From contig NZ_FNON01000002.1 of the NCBI RefSeq assembly GCF_900107045.1, forward strand, positions 62,001 through 126,000: a stretch of DNA of 64,000 bases. Reading direction: 5' to 3'. Positions 53,090 through 61,703 of this stretch are shown one piece after another (position 1 is the first letter of the stretch; the number at the start of each line of letters is the position of its first letter). Position numbers and translations under genes: made by a program. This stretch comes from Amycolatopsis xylanica. Lineage in GTDB: Bacteria > Actinomycetota > Actinomycetes > Mycobacteriales > Pseudonocardiaceae. Below the pieces are notes generated by a model, which saw only the letters and a program-made list of their open reading frames with translations, was not told the origin of the DNA and ran no database searches.

Positions 53090-54436
53090 TCAGCGACGAG
53101 TCAGCACGCGTTGCCGCCCGAATCGGCGCGCGGTCAGCTTCACCCCGCCGCGGCGCAGCAGGATGATCGCCGCCACCACCGCGACGATGGCCGAGATCCC
53201 GCCACCGACGTAGAAGGCGGACCGGCCGCCGAACTCGGCGGCCAGCCACCCGGTCATCGGCGCGCCCAGCGGGCTGCCGCCGATCAGCACCAGCACGTAG
53301 ATGCCCATCACGCGGCCGCGCATCTCCGGGCTGACCGCGGTCTGGACGAGCGCGTTGGCGGTGTTGAGGAAGGTGATCGTGGCGTATCCGAGCGGGATCA
53401 GCGCGATACCGAAGGCCAGGTAGGTCGGCATGAACGCGGTGGCGAACTCCAGCGCTCCCAGGCTGAACGCGGCGAGCAGCAGCAACCGCACACTCGGCCC
53501 GCCGCGCGTCCCGCGCCGTGCCGCCATCAGCGCGCCGGTGAGCGTGCCGACCGCGAGCAGCGTCGACAGCAGGCCGTAACCGTCGGCCTGGGTGTGGAAC
53601 ACGTTCGCCGCGACGACCGCGAGCGAGGTGAAGTAGGTGATGCCGAAGGTGCTGACGAAGAACACCAGCCCCATCACGGTCATCAGGTCCGAGCGCCGCC
53701 GCACGTAGCGCAGGCCCGCACGCAGCTGCCCCTTCTCGCGGGGCACCGCCGGGCCGCGGAAGAGCTTGTCGGGGTTCATCATGACCAGGCCCGCGATCAC
53801 CGCGACCGTGCTCGCCGCGTTGGCGATGAACAGCCAGCCGGTGCCGACCCAGGTGATGACGAACCCGGCGATGGCCGGGCCGACGATGCGCGCCATGTTG
53901 AAGATCGTGGAGTTCAGCGCCACCGCGTTGGTGATCTGGTCGCGGCCCACCATCTCGCCGACGAACGACTGCCTGGTCGGCACCTCGAGCGCGCCCGTAC
54001 AGCCGAACGTGAAGCACAGCAGGTAGACGTGCCACAGCTGGGCGAACCCGGTCACGTCGAGCACCCCGAGCACCGTGGCCTGCAGCACGACGGCCGCCTG
54101 GATCCCGATGAGCAGCCGCCGCTTGTCGACGCGGTCCGCGAGCACACCGGCCCAGAGCGAGAGGAACAGCGTCGGGGTGAACTGGAGCGCGACGGCCATG
54201 CCGAGCGCGACCGGGCTGTGGTCGCTGAGGCTGAAGACCAGCCAGTCCTGCGCGATCCGCTGCATCCAGGTGCCGATGTTGGACACCACCTGGCCGCTGA
54301 AGAACAGCCGGTAGTTGCGGATCCGCAGCGACGAGAACATGGCGCCGCGCGACTTCGGCGGGGGTGGGGGTGGGGCCGGGTTCCGAATAGGTGCTGTCTG
54401 CCGACTGTCCGTTTCGCTACCCGTTATGCCCCGCAC
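53090..54436 (-). CDS. MFS transporter
   Basis: 448 residues from GTG 54436, five bases after the MarR stop. A hydrophilic, proline-rich N-terminus (PAPPPPPPKSRG) precedes 12 membrane segments with FLSLWAGVLADRVDKRRLL after segment 2, placing it in the MFS_3 drug/siderophore-exporter group. Immediate linkage to a MarR gene suggests a small-molecule efflux pump under MarR control. Confidence 0.88.
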   Translation of the reverse strand: MRGITGSETDSRQTAPIRNPAPPPPPPKSRGAMFSSLRIRNYRLFFSGQVVSNIGTWMQRIAQDWLVFSLSDHSPVALGMAVALQFTPTLFLSLWAGVLADRVDKRRLLIGIQAAVVLQATVLGVLDVTGFAQLWHVYLLCFTFGCTGALEVPTRQSFVGEMVGRDQITNAVALNSTIFNMARIVGPAIAGFVITWVGTGWLFIANAASTVAVIAGLVMMNPDKLFRGPAVPREKGQLRAGLRYVRRRSDLMTVMGLVFFVSTFGITYFTSLAVVAANVFHTQADGYGLLSTLLAVGTLTGALMAARRGTRGGPSVRLLLLAAFSLGALEFATAFMPTYLAFGIALIPLGYATITFLNTANALVQTAVSPEMRGRVMGIYVLVLIGGSPLGAPMTGWLAAEFGGRSAFYVGGGISAIVAVVAAIILLRRGGVKLTARRFGRQRVLTRR

Positions 54437-54441
54437 CTTGG

Positions 54442-54873
54442 TTAGTTCCCCGCCATCCTGTCGATGATCTCGGCGGCTCGGGAGAGGGTCACTCTCTCTT
54501 CCGCGCTCAGTTCCGCTAGCTTTTCGTCCAACCACGCCTCACGCGCGGAGATCGTCTCCTGGACATACGCGTGCCCAGCGGCCGAAACCTCCACGATGGC
54601 CTGGCGGCCGTCCGTCGGATGCGGGCGCCGCTCGACATAGCCACGCTCCTCCAGCGCGGCGATGACCCTCGTCATCGACGGCGGCTGCACACCCTCCTTG
54701 GCGGCCAGCTGACCCGGGGTCAGCGCCCCGCACTTGCGCAAAGTGGACAAAGCGGAGATCTGCGTCAGAGACACGCCCTCGCCGGCCCGCTGCGCACGGA
54801 GTTTGCGGTTGAGCCGGACGACGGCCAGCCGCAAGCGACTCGCCAGTGAGCGCTCGTGGGCGTCGTCGGACAT
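54442..54873 (-). CDS. MarR family transcriptional regulator
   Basis: 143 residues from ATG 54873; GTG 54891 is possible. Winged helix: LTQISALSTLRKCGALTPGQLAAKEGVQPPSMTRVIAALEERGYV, then the wing RRPHPTDGRQAIVEVSAAG. It is likely to repress itself and the MFS pump. From memory, its position next to the SpoU/DUF2537 pair matches Rv0880 in M. tuberculosis, although here eight genes intervene. Confidence 0.92.
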   Translation of the reverse strand: MSDDAHERSLASRLRLAVVRLNRKLRAQRAGEGVSLTQISALSTLRKCGALTPGQLAAKEGVQPPSMTRVIAALEERGYVERRPHPTDGRQAIVEVSAAGHAYVQETISAREAWLDEKLAELSAEERVTLSRAAEIIDRMAGN

Positions 54874-54898
54874 ATAGTTAGCATACCTCACGAACTAT
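54874..54898. promoter_or_regulatory. candidate MarR operator
   Basis: ATAGTT and AACTAT arms separated by 13 bases straddle the MarR start region. The arms are short, so this is based mainly on position. Confidence 0.35.
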
Positions 54899-55370
54899 CG
54901 GCCGGACCGGTGATCTCCGTCAACGACCGGGTGGTCGTGGCCTTGGCGGGTTCAGCACGAACGCGGCCTTCGTGTCGCTCACGGTGACAAAAGTGGCTTT
55001 TGCGTGGGTACGGTCTCGTTCGCTCGGCCACGGCCGGGGTGGGTGTGGTGGAAATGCGTCGTTGAACGCCGCAAAACCCGCACAGTCAACCCGCTTGACC
55101 AGGTACAGGGGGTCGTTCGGGGGCGGCGTGAGTGCTGTTTGCGGCGTTGAACGACGCAAACAGCACTCACCCAGGGACGGAGCCCAGGTATGAGGGGAGC
55201 CTTCATCCACGGTCGGCGTGAGTGAGGGCCTCCCTCACCCGAGCAAAGGGGTCGTGAGTGTTTTCGCCGGTTAGAACCGGCCGGAACACTCACGACCCCA
55301 GCGGGGTAAGGCGGGCTTTATCCCGGCGTCGCGGTCCCCGGGCAACCGCGAGTGGTAGCTCCGCCCGCGG
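54899..55370. other. palindrome-rich non-coding region
   Basis: No gene seen in about 470 bases. It holds a near-perfect palindrome GTGAGTGCTGTTTGCG...CGCAAACAGCACTCAC (55129-55170), a related GCGTCGTTGAACGCCGC unit near 55043, a GTGAGTGAGGGCC-type palindrome near 55218, family A copy 5 (55252-55295) and a degenerate family C unit (55303-55326). It lies between the MarR promoter and the 3' end of the NCS2 permease gene. Confidence 0.6.
55252..55295. terminator. 44-nt palindrome, family A copy 5
   Basis: TCGTGAGTGTT and AACACTCACGA outer arms with an inner GCCGGTTAGAACCGGC stem, again exactly 44 nt. It lies 76 bases beyond the NCS2 permease stop. Confidence 0.75.
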
Positions 55371-56813
55371 TCAGCGCAAGGCGTCTTGGATCGGGCCGAC
55401 CGCGAAGTAGGCCACGAACGCCACCGCGATCAGCCACATGAGCGGGTGCACGCCGCGGGCCTTGCCGGTGACCGCGCGGATCGCGACGTAGCTGATGAAG
55501 CCCGCGCCGATGCCGTTGGCGATCGAGTACGTGAACGGCATGACCACGATCGTCAGGAACGCGGGCAGCGCGATCGAGAAGTCCGTGAAGTCGATGTCCT
55601 TGACCTGGCTCATCATCAGCGCGCCGACGACCACCAGCGCCGGTGCGGCCGCTTCGACAGGGACGACCTGGTAGAGCGGGGTGAAGAACATCGCGGCCAG
55701 GAACAGCACGCCGGTGACCACGTTCGCGAGCCCGGTGCGCGCGCCCTCGGCGATACCGGACGCCGACTCGACGAACACGGTGTTGGAGCTCGCCGAGCCG
55801 AGACCACCGGCCGCGCCCGCGAGGCCTTCGACGAAGAGCGCCTTGCCGATGTTGGGGAGCTGGCCGTCCTTGCCGACCAGGCCGGCCTCCTTGCCGAGGC
55901 CGGTCATGGTGCCCATGGCGTCGAAGAAGTCGGCCAGCACCAGGGTGAACACGAACAGCACGACGGTGATGATCGGCAGCCGGGTCCACGCGCCGAACGA
56001 GACGTCGCCGACCAGCGAAAGGTCCGGCAGGCCGACCACCTGGTCCGGCAGCGCGGGATAGCCGAGGTTCCAGCCCTTGGGGTTCGTGCCCTTCGACGGC
56101 CCCGCCTTGACGATCGTCTCGACCACGATGGCCAGCACGGTCGTGACGAGCACGCCGATCAGGATGCCGCCCTTGACCCGCTTCGCCACCAGGATGCCGG
56201 TGACCAGCAGCCCGACCACGAACACCGCAGTCGGCCACGAGGCGATCGAGCCGCCGATGCCGAGGCCGACCGGGACCGTGGTGTGCGCGTCGTCCGGCAG
56301 CCGCCGGACGAACCCGGCGTCGACCAGCCCGATCAGGCAGATGAACACGCCGATGCCGACCGCGATCGCCGACTTCAGTGGTGCGGGCACCGCGCGGAAC
56401 ACGGCCGTGCGGAAGCCGGTGAACACCAGCAGCACGATGATCAGGCCCTCGATGACCACCAGGCCCATCGCCTCCGGCCAGGTCATCTTCGGCGCCATGG
56501 TGACCGCGACCAGGCTGTTGATGCCGAGGCCGGTGGCGATGGCGAACGGGTAGTTCGCGACGAGTCCCATCAGGATGGTCAGCACGCCCGCGACCAGCGC
56601 GGTCACGGCCGCGACCTGCGGCACCGGCAGGATCCCGCCGAGCACGTCCTTGTGCGCCGCCGCGTCGTCGGGCGCGAAACTGCCGATGATCAGCGGATTC
56701 AGCACGACGATGTAGGCCATCGTGACGAAGGTGATCACCCCGCCGCGGATCTCCCGCCCGGCGGTCGAGCCACGCTCCGTGATCTTGAAGAAACGGTCCA
56801 GTGTGGACACCAT
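55371..56813 (-). CDS. NCS2 family purine permease (AzgA-like)
   Basis: 480 residues from ATG 56813 with AGGGCAGGG upstream. About 12-14 membrane segments. STAGREIRGGVITFVTMAYIVVLNP, FAIATGLGINSLVAV, LADFFDAMGTMTGLGKEAGL and SSNTVFVESASGIAEGARTG are the AzgA-type hallmarks of guanine/hypoxanthine/adenine proton symporters. It should import purine bases for salvage or as a nitrogen source. Confidence 0.93.
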   Translation of the reverse strand: MVSTLDRFFKITERGSTAGREIRGGVITFVTMAYIVVLNPLIIGSFAPDDAAAHKDVLGGILPVPQVAAVTALVAGVLTILMGLVANYPFAIATGLGINSLVAVTMAPKMTWPEAMGLVVIEGLIIVLLVFTGFRTAVFRAVPAPLKSAIAVGIGVFICLIGLVDAGFVRRLPDDAHTTVPVGLGIGGSIASWPTAVFVVGLLVTGILVAKRVKGGILIGVLVTTVLAIVVETIVKAGPSKGTNPKGWNLGYPALPDQVVGLPDLSLVGDVSFGAWTRLPIITVVLFVFTLVLADFFDAMGTMTGLGKEAGLVGKDGQLPNIGKALFVEGLAGAAGGLGSASSNTVFVESASGIAEGARTGLANVVTGVLFLAAMFFTPLYQVVPVEAAAPALVVVGALMMSQVKDIDFTDFSIALPAFLTIVVMPFTYSIANGIGAGFISYVAIRAVTGKARGVHPLMWLIAVAFVAYFAVGPIQDALR

Positions 56814-56856
56814 CGCAAACCCTGCCCTTCGCCCGACGGCAGGTACCCTGCCCCAC

Positions 56857-57108
56857 GTGGCCGAATCGAACAACTCCTCGCTGCGCCCGACCCCGGAACT
56901 GCCCAAAAGGCTGACCGACCTGACGCCGGTGGTGATCGTAGGCACCGCGATCTGGACGGTCGCGCTGGTGGTGTTGTTCGCCGTGTCCGACGGCGTCTGG
57001 GTGTGGACGTCGTTCGCCGGGATCGTGCTCGGCTTCATCGGCCTGGGCATCATCTGGTGGCAGCGCTCAGCCGCCCGCCGCGGCTCCAAGTCGGCCCAGC
57101 GCCTCTAG
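56857..57108 (+). CDS. DUF2530 small membrane protein
   Basis: 83 residues from GTG 56857. A hydrophilic start (LRPTPELPKRLTDLTPVVIVGT) is followed by two membrane segments (WTVALVVLFAV; VWVWTSFAGIVLGFIGLGIIWW) and a basic tail (QRSAARRGSKSAQR), the DUF2530 pattern. A TACCCT -10-like hexamer ends seven bases before the GTG, so the message may be leaderless. Function unknown; the likely counterpart in M. tuberculosis is Rv0879c. Confidence 0.82.
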   Translation: MAESNNSSLRPTPELPKRLTDLTPVVIVGTAIWTVALVVLFAVSDGVWVWTSFAGIVLGFIGLGIIWWQRSAARRGSKSAQRL

Positions 57109-57112
57109 CCAC

Positions 57113-57175
57113 AACGGGATAAAGCGGGCTTTATCCCGGGCGCTTTCCCCGGGATAAAGCCCGCTTTATCCCGTT
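57113..57175. terminator. family C palindrome pair, 28-bp inverted repeat
   Basis: Perfect 28-bp arms (57113-57140 and 57148-57175) around CGCTTTC; each arm is itself palindromic (GGGATAAAGC...GCTTTATCCC). It lies between the convergent DUF2530 and sacsin-like genes, one base from the latter's stop. Confidence 0.88.
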
Positions 57176-57176
57176 C

Positions 57177-59954
57177 TCAGGCGAGGAGGGTGGTGGCGTC
57201 GGGTTCGTTGATGAGGGCGAGGACGACGTGGCGGTCGGCCCAGCGGCCGGTGGCCCACGCGAACGCCTTGGCCAGGCCTTCCGGGGTGTCGGCGGCGTGG
57301 AGGCGGGAGTCGTTCCACCATGGGGCGTCGTGTGAAGCGCCGTCGAACGAGACCGTCAGGGACTCGTGCAGCAGCAAGCCGCCGTCGGGGACCGGGACGC
57401 CGAGGAGTTCGGCCGCGAGGGTGACCGCTTCGAGGTCGGCCCACAGGACGAAGTCGCCTTCGGAGGTGACCTCGGCCGCGAGGTCGCTGGCGACCGCGAG
57501 GTCCAGGCGCGCCGCGAAGCCGGCCGGGTCGTCCACCACGCCGATGAGCCGGGACCGGGGCACGACCGCGACCGGCCAGGGGACGTCGAGGACGACCGCG
57601 TCGAAGGCGTCGACGACCGAGCCGTCCATCGCGCGCATGCGGGCGGGCTCGTGCTCGCCGGTCAGCGCGCCGTGCGCGTGGACGACCAGGCCTGCCGGGA
57701 TCGTCCGCGACGGGTCGCCGAGCCGGTCGAGCAGGTCTTCCTCGTCGCCGCCGAGTGCGGCGCGGACGCCGGCGGCCGCGAGCAGCTCGGCGGGCAGGCC
57801 GACGTCGGGTACCGGGTCGTACAGCCCGGCCAGCGACGAAGCACTCGCCAGCCGCCAGTGGCGGGGCGGCTCGTCGCCGAGCAGGGCGTAGCGGGCGAGC
57901 CACCAGGCGGTGTGGCCGTCGGGCTCCATCAGCGCGCGCCAGGTTTCCGGGCGCGAGGCGATCAGGCGCAGCGCCGCGGGCCAGGCGTCGTCACCGACCA
58001 GGTCGAGGTCGCGCAGCGCGAGCACGCGGGCAGGCGGCTTGGCGAGTGAGTCCCACCAGGCCTCCTCGTCGGGGAGATCGTGGTCGGGCTCGACCGGGTC
58101 CGCATCGGAAATGACCGCGAACGTGTCGAGCACGCCGGCGGCCGACAGCGTCTCGGCGGGCCAGTCCGAGGCGAAGTCGTCGTCGAGCACCGAGACCGGG
58201 CCGTCTTCGGCGAACACCTCGGGGTCGAAGATCTCCAGCAGCGGCGACGTCGGGAGCACCAGCTCGTCGGCGCGGCGCCAGCCGTCGTCGCAGGGCAACG
58301 CCAGCGCGCCCAGCCAGTCGATGTCGGCCGAGGTCTCCGCGACCAGCCGCAGCACCGCGCCTGCCAGCGCCATGCCATCCAAACCGGCGTTCGCGTCCTC
58401 GACACTGCGCTCGACGGCCTCCAGCAGCTCCGGCGCGTCGAGCAGTTCGCGGGCTTCGGCGTGCTTGGCGTCCAAGCGTTCCAGCAACGGGTGCGCGGCT
58501 TCGGGGTGCACCAGGCGCAGGCCCGCGATGTCCACATCGGACAGTAGTTCGAGCAGCTCGGCCGAGCCACCGACCAGCAGCGCGCCGCGAGGACCGGGCA
58601 GCGTCCGGCCGTCCGACAGCGGCACCGGCAGCGCGCCGAGGTCGTCGACGGTGACCTCGTGCGACTCCAGCAGCGGCAGCAGCGCGTCGTACACCGACCG
58701 CCACCACGACGGTTCCCGGGTGACCCCGGTCAGCAGGTCGACGATTTCGGCCACCGGCAACGGATCCGAGCCGACCACGGCCAGCGCGCGCACGACCGGA
58801 AGCCCCGACAACGCGCAAAGGCCGGGCACGACCTCGACGAGCAGCGACACCAACTCGGGCGCCTCTGCGTCCAAAACCCGGGCACGGGAACCGGAAAGCT
58901 CCGGCCCCGCCGCCGACGGCAGCCACTCCGACGACCTCAGCGCGGCGATCACCAGTTCGCGCAGCTGACCGTCCACTTCAGACAGCGGGAAGCCGCCCGC
59001 GGGCACAAGCGCCAGCCGGTGCTCGGCGGGAAGTTTCCTTACCAGAGCCGGATAAACACCAGCAGCGGCTTCGAAAACGGCACGCGCGCCCGGCAGCACT
59101 CGCCGCCGCGAAGGCTCGATCGGCACCGATGCCAGCAGCCGCGCGGGCAGCGAAAGCCGCTCGTCGGTCGGGGTCGGCGCGTACAAGACGTCTTCGGTCA
59201 GCGGCTGCGGGACACCATCGGCGTCGACCGGGACGGCCCAGCCGCCCTCGGTCAGCCAGCGCCGCACCGAACCGTCCGGCGAGCCGATCTCGACGATGTC
59301 GTCCTCGGCGGACGACCGCGTCCACGCCTCGTCGCCCACCTCGATGCGCGCCAGCCACGGCAGCGCGAGCAGGAGATCCGGCGCTTCCGAAGCGATGCCC
59401 TCGAGCAGCGACGCGCCATCGACGCCGTCACGCAGCGGCAGCTGCACCTCGGTGTCGAAGCCTTGCGGGACAACGGATTCGAACGCCCACGGCAGCCGCA
59501 GCACCGGCACGTCACCGGTGCGCCCCGACTCCTCGCGGGTCAGCGCCTCCGAAAACCGGACACCGCCACCGGCGGAGACCACGCGCGGTTCGGACGTCAC
59601 GGTCAGCACGGCGGCGAAGCCGACGCCGAACCGGCCGACCGTGCCCTCACCCTTCGCGGACGCGCGCAGCGAGGCCAGCGAAGCGACACCCGAAGCGTCG
59701 AGCGGGGCGCCCGTGTTGGCGACGCGCAGCTCATTGTCCACAAGGGACACTCGAAGCACGCCGGGTTCCTTGGCGAGCAGCGCGGCGTCGGCCGCGTTCT
59801 GCGCGAGCTCGACGAAGAGCCGGTCGCGGTACCCGCCGACCCGCAGGTCGTGCTCGGAGTTCGTGTCCTCGGTGAACCGGGTCGGCGAATCGGCCCACGC
59901 CCGCAGGACCGACGAGCGCAGCGCTTCCGTGCCGAAGGGATCAAGCGTCGCCAC
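57177..59954 (-). CDS. sacsin/Hsp90-like ATPase-domain protein
   Basis: 925 residues from GTG 59954 with GGAGGAG upstream. The N-terminal 200 residues form a GHKL ATP-binding domain like that of Hsp90 and sacsin: FVELAQNAADAALLAKEPG (N-box with catalytic Glu and Mg-binding Asn), RVANTGAPLD in the G1 position, and VGRFGVGFAAVL as the glycine lid. The remaining 700 residues are acidic and Leu/Ala-rich with no recognised domain. It is probably cytosolic and may be a chaperone-like or regulatory ATPase. The length is typical of actinobacterial 'sacsin N-terminal ATP-binding-like' proteins. Confidence 0.87.
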   Translation of the reverse strand: MATLDPFGTEALRSSVLRAWADSPTRFTEDTNSEHDLRVGGYRDRLFVELAQNAADAALLAKEPGVLRVSLVDNELRVANTGAPLDASGVASLASLRASAKGEGTVGRFGVGFAAVLTVTSEPRVVSAGGGVRFSEALTREESGRTGDVPVLRLPWAFESVVPQGFDTEVQLPLRDGVDGASLLEGIASEAPDLLLALPWLARIEVGDEAWTRSSAEDDIVEIGSPDGSVRRWLTEGGWAVPVDADGVPQPLTEDVLYAPTPTDERLSLPARLLASVPIEPSRRRVLPGARAVFEAAAGVYPALVRKLPAEHRLALVPAGGFPLSEVDGQLRELVIAALRSSEWLPSAAGPELSGSRARVLDAEAPELVSLLVEVVPGLCALSGLPVVRALAVVGSDPLPVAEIVDLLTGVTREPSWWRSVYDALLPLLESHEVTVDDLGALPVPLSDGRTLPGPRGALLVGGSAELLELLSDVDIAGLRLVHPEAAHPLLERLDAKHAEARELLDAPELLEAVERSVEDANAGLDGMALAGAVLRLVAETSADIDWLGALALPCDDGWRRADELVLPTSPLLEIFDPEVFAEDGPVSVLDDDFASDWPAETLSAAGVLDTFAVISDADPVEPDHDLPDEEAWWDSLAKPPARVLALRDLDLVGDDAWPAALRLIASRPETWRALMEPDGHTAWWLARYALLGDEPPRHWRLASASSLAGLYDPVPDVGLPAELLAAAGVRAALGGDEEDLLDRLGDPSRTIPAGLVVHAHGALTGEHEPARMRAMDGSVVDAFDAVVLDVPWPVAVVPRSRLIGVVDDPAGFAARLDLAVASDLAAEVTSEGDFVLWADLEAVTLAAELLGVPVPDGGLLLHESLTVSFDGASHDAPWWNDSRLHAADTPEGLAKAFAWATGRWADRHVVLALINEPDATTLLA

Positions 59955-60002
59955 GAGTGCGCTCCTCCTGAATTGAATTCACGTTAGGCGGATATTCGAC
60001 GG

Positions 60003-60044
60003 CGCGACAATAGAGCCTCCGCCGGTCGGGCGGGGCTCTGTCGC
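60003..60044. terminator. hairpin after the DUF3027 gene
   Basis: GCGACA..AGAGCC..CCGCC pairs with GGGCGGGGCTCTGTCGC, eight bases beyond the DUF3027 stop on the minus strand. A run of T precedes rather than follows the stem in that direction. Confidence 0.55.
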
Positions 60045-60051
60045 GGAAAAA

Positions 60052-60828
60052 TCAGGCGTCGACGCTGTCGTCTTCGAGGACGTCGATCAGCGAGTCGTCG
60101 TAGACCAGCTCGGCCACCGGGACCGACGAGGTCACCTCGATCTCGATCTCCGAGTGCGCGCCGCAGCCGTACTCGACGTTGACGACGTGCCCATCGGCAG
60201 GCGAGATGTCGTTGGTGCAGACCCCGAACGCGCCACGCAGCGAACCCGCGAGCGACACGTAGAAACCGCAGGTCCCGCACTGACCTGGCGCGCTGCGTGC
60301 CATGTCCGAGCGCGGGCCGTACTCGCCACCGCGCCAGCGGGCGGCGGCGTCCTCGCGGCCGAAGCGCGAGAGCACGTGCACCCTGCCGAGCCCGGCCTCC
60401 AGCGCGACCTCCTCGACCTCGGGGTCGTCGGAGGCCAGGTACGCGGGCGCCAGCCGCGGGTCGTCCTTGTCGGTCGGGAAGATGTCGCCGACACCGAGGT
60501 CGCCCGCGCGGACGCGACGCTCCCACGGCACCCAGGCCGGGGCGACGAGCGCGTCGGGACCCGGGATCAGCACGACCTCGCTGATCGTCACCGGCGCGTC
60601 CTCGACGTCGACCGTGGCGACCGTGACCGACCACTGCCAGCCGCGGTAGCCGGGCACCTTGCCCTCGAAGAGGTGGCTGACCGCGACAGCGTCCTCGCGG
60701 GAGACCCCGACGTAATCGCCGACCTGACCGGCCTCGGCCTCTTCGAGCGCGGCGGCACGCGCCGTCTCGACGGCTTCGGCCAGTTTCCTGTGCAACGATC
60801 CGTCGTCCAAGGTCAGCAGCAGGGTCAT
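60052..60828 (-). CDS. DUF3027 family protein
   Basis: 258 residues from ATG 60828; the open frame reaches 60864. Typical DUF3027 blocks are present: GYRGWQWSVTVATV, PGPDALVAPAWVPWERRVRAGDLGVGDIFPTDKDDPRLAP and GQCGTCGFYVSLAGSLRGAFGVCTNDISPADG followed by VEYGCGAHSE. Four cysteines (CxxC, C, C) and a histidine in that last part probably bind zinc. It ends in an acidic tail. Unknown function; conserved across actinobacteria (Rv0877 type, from memory). Confidence 0.85.
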   Translation of the reverse strand: MTLLLTLDDGSLHRKLAEAVETARAAALEEAEAGQVGDYVGVSREDAVAVSHLFEGKVPGYRGWQWSVTVATVDVEDAPVTISEVVLIPGPDALVAPAWVPWERRVRAGDLGVGDIFPTDKDDPRLAPAYLASDDPEVEEVALEAGLGRVHVLSRFGREDAAARWRGGEYGPRSDMARSAPGQCGTCGFYVSLAGSLRGAFGVCTNDISPADGHVVNVEYGCGAHSEIEIEVTSSVPVAELVYDDSLIDVLEDDSVDA

Positions 60829-60878
60829 ACGCCCAATTGTGCCGCACGCCGCTCGCCGCCCCATGTCAGGCTGTGCAT

Positions 60879-61640
60879 GTGCGGAAGCTCATCTTCACGC
60901 CGTTGCTGGCGATTGCCCTCTGTGGTTGCTCGAACACCCCCGCGTCGAGTGTGGACACCGGGCCGCAGCGCCTGCGTCCCGAGATCGTGAGAGTGCTGCC
61001 CCACGACGTCACGGCGTTCACCGAAGGCCTCGAATTCGCCGGGAACACCCTGTTCGAGGGCACCGGGCTGGAGAGGAAGTCCGTCGTGCAGGCGGGCCCG
61101 GCAGGCGAGGCGCCGACCGTCAAGGCCGCGCTCTCGCCGGAGATCTTCGGCGAGGGCATCACCGTGCTCGGCCCCAAGCTGTGGCAGCTGACCTGGCGGA
61201 ACGGGTACGCCATCGAGCGCGACGCCGCCACGCTGGCCGAGCTGCGCCGGGTGCCCTACCAGGGCGAGGGCTGGGGCCTGTGCCACCAGCGGGACCGGCT
61301 GGTGATGAGCAACGGCTCCGACACGCTGACCTTCCGCGACCCGGTGACCTTCGCGGTCACCGGCACCGTCCGCGTCGGCCACACCCAGCTCAACGAGCTC
61401 GAGTGCGTCGGCGACGACGTCTACATCAACGTCTGGCAGACCGACCGGATCCTCCGGTTCAACCTGCCGAGTGCCAGGGTCACCGGTGAGATCGACGCGT
61501 CGGGCCTGCTGACAGCGGGTGAGCGGACCGCCGCGGACGTGCTCAACGGCATCGCCGCGGTACCCGGTTCCGACCGGTTTGTACTGACCGGGAAGCTGTG
61601 GCCGAAGATGTTCGAGGTGAGGTTCGTCCCGAACCCCTGA
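60879..61640 (+). CDS. glutaminyl-peptide cyclotransferase lipoprotein
   Basis: 253 residues from GTG 60879. It has a lipoprotein signal (RKLIFTPLLAIALCGC, lipidated Cys 17). The beta-propeller pattern of plant/bacterial glutamine cyclotransferases is visible: VLPHDVTAFTEGLEFAGNTLFEGTGL, LWQLTWRNGYAIERDAATL, EGWGLCHQRDRLVMSNGSDTL, NELECVGDDVYINVWQTDRI and VLNGIAAVPGSDRFVLTGKLWPKMFEV. It converts N-terminal glutamine to pyroglutamate on exported proteins or peptides. Confidence 0.92.
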   Translation: MRKLIFTPLLAIALCGCSNTPASSVDTGPQRLRPEIVRVLPHDVTAFTEGLEFAGNTLFEGTGLERKSVVQAGPAGEAPTVKAALSPEIFGEGITVLGPKLWQLTWRNGYAIERDAATLAELRRVPYQGEGWGLCHQRDRLVMSNGSDTLTFRDPVTFAVTGTVRVGHTQLNELECVGDDVYINVWQTDRILRFNLPSARVTGEIDASGLLTAGERTAADVLNGIAAVPGSDRFVLTGKLWPKMFEVRFVPNP

Positions 61641-61703
61641 ATAAACCCCGGTATGCCCTTGTAAACGCGCGAGACCGGGCCGGACTAAGGCAGGATTGAC
61701 AGC

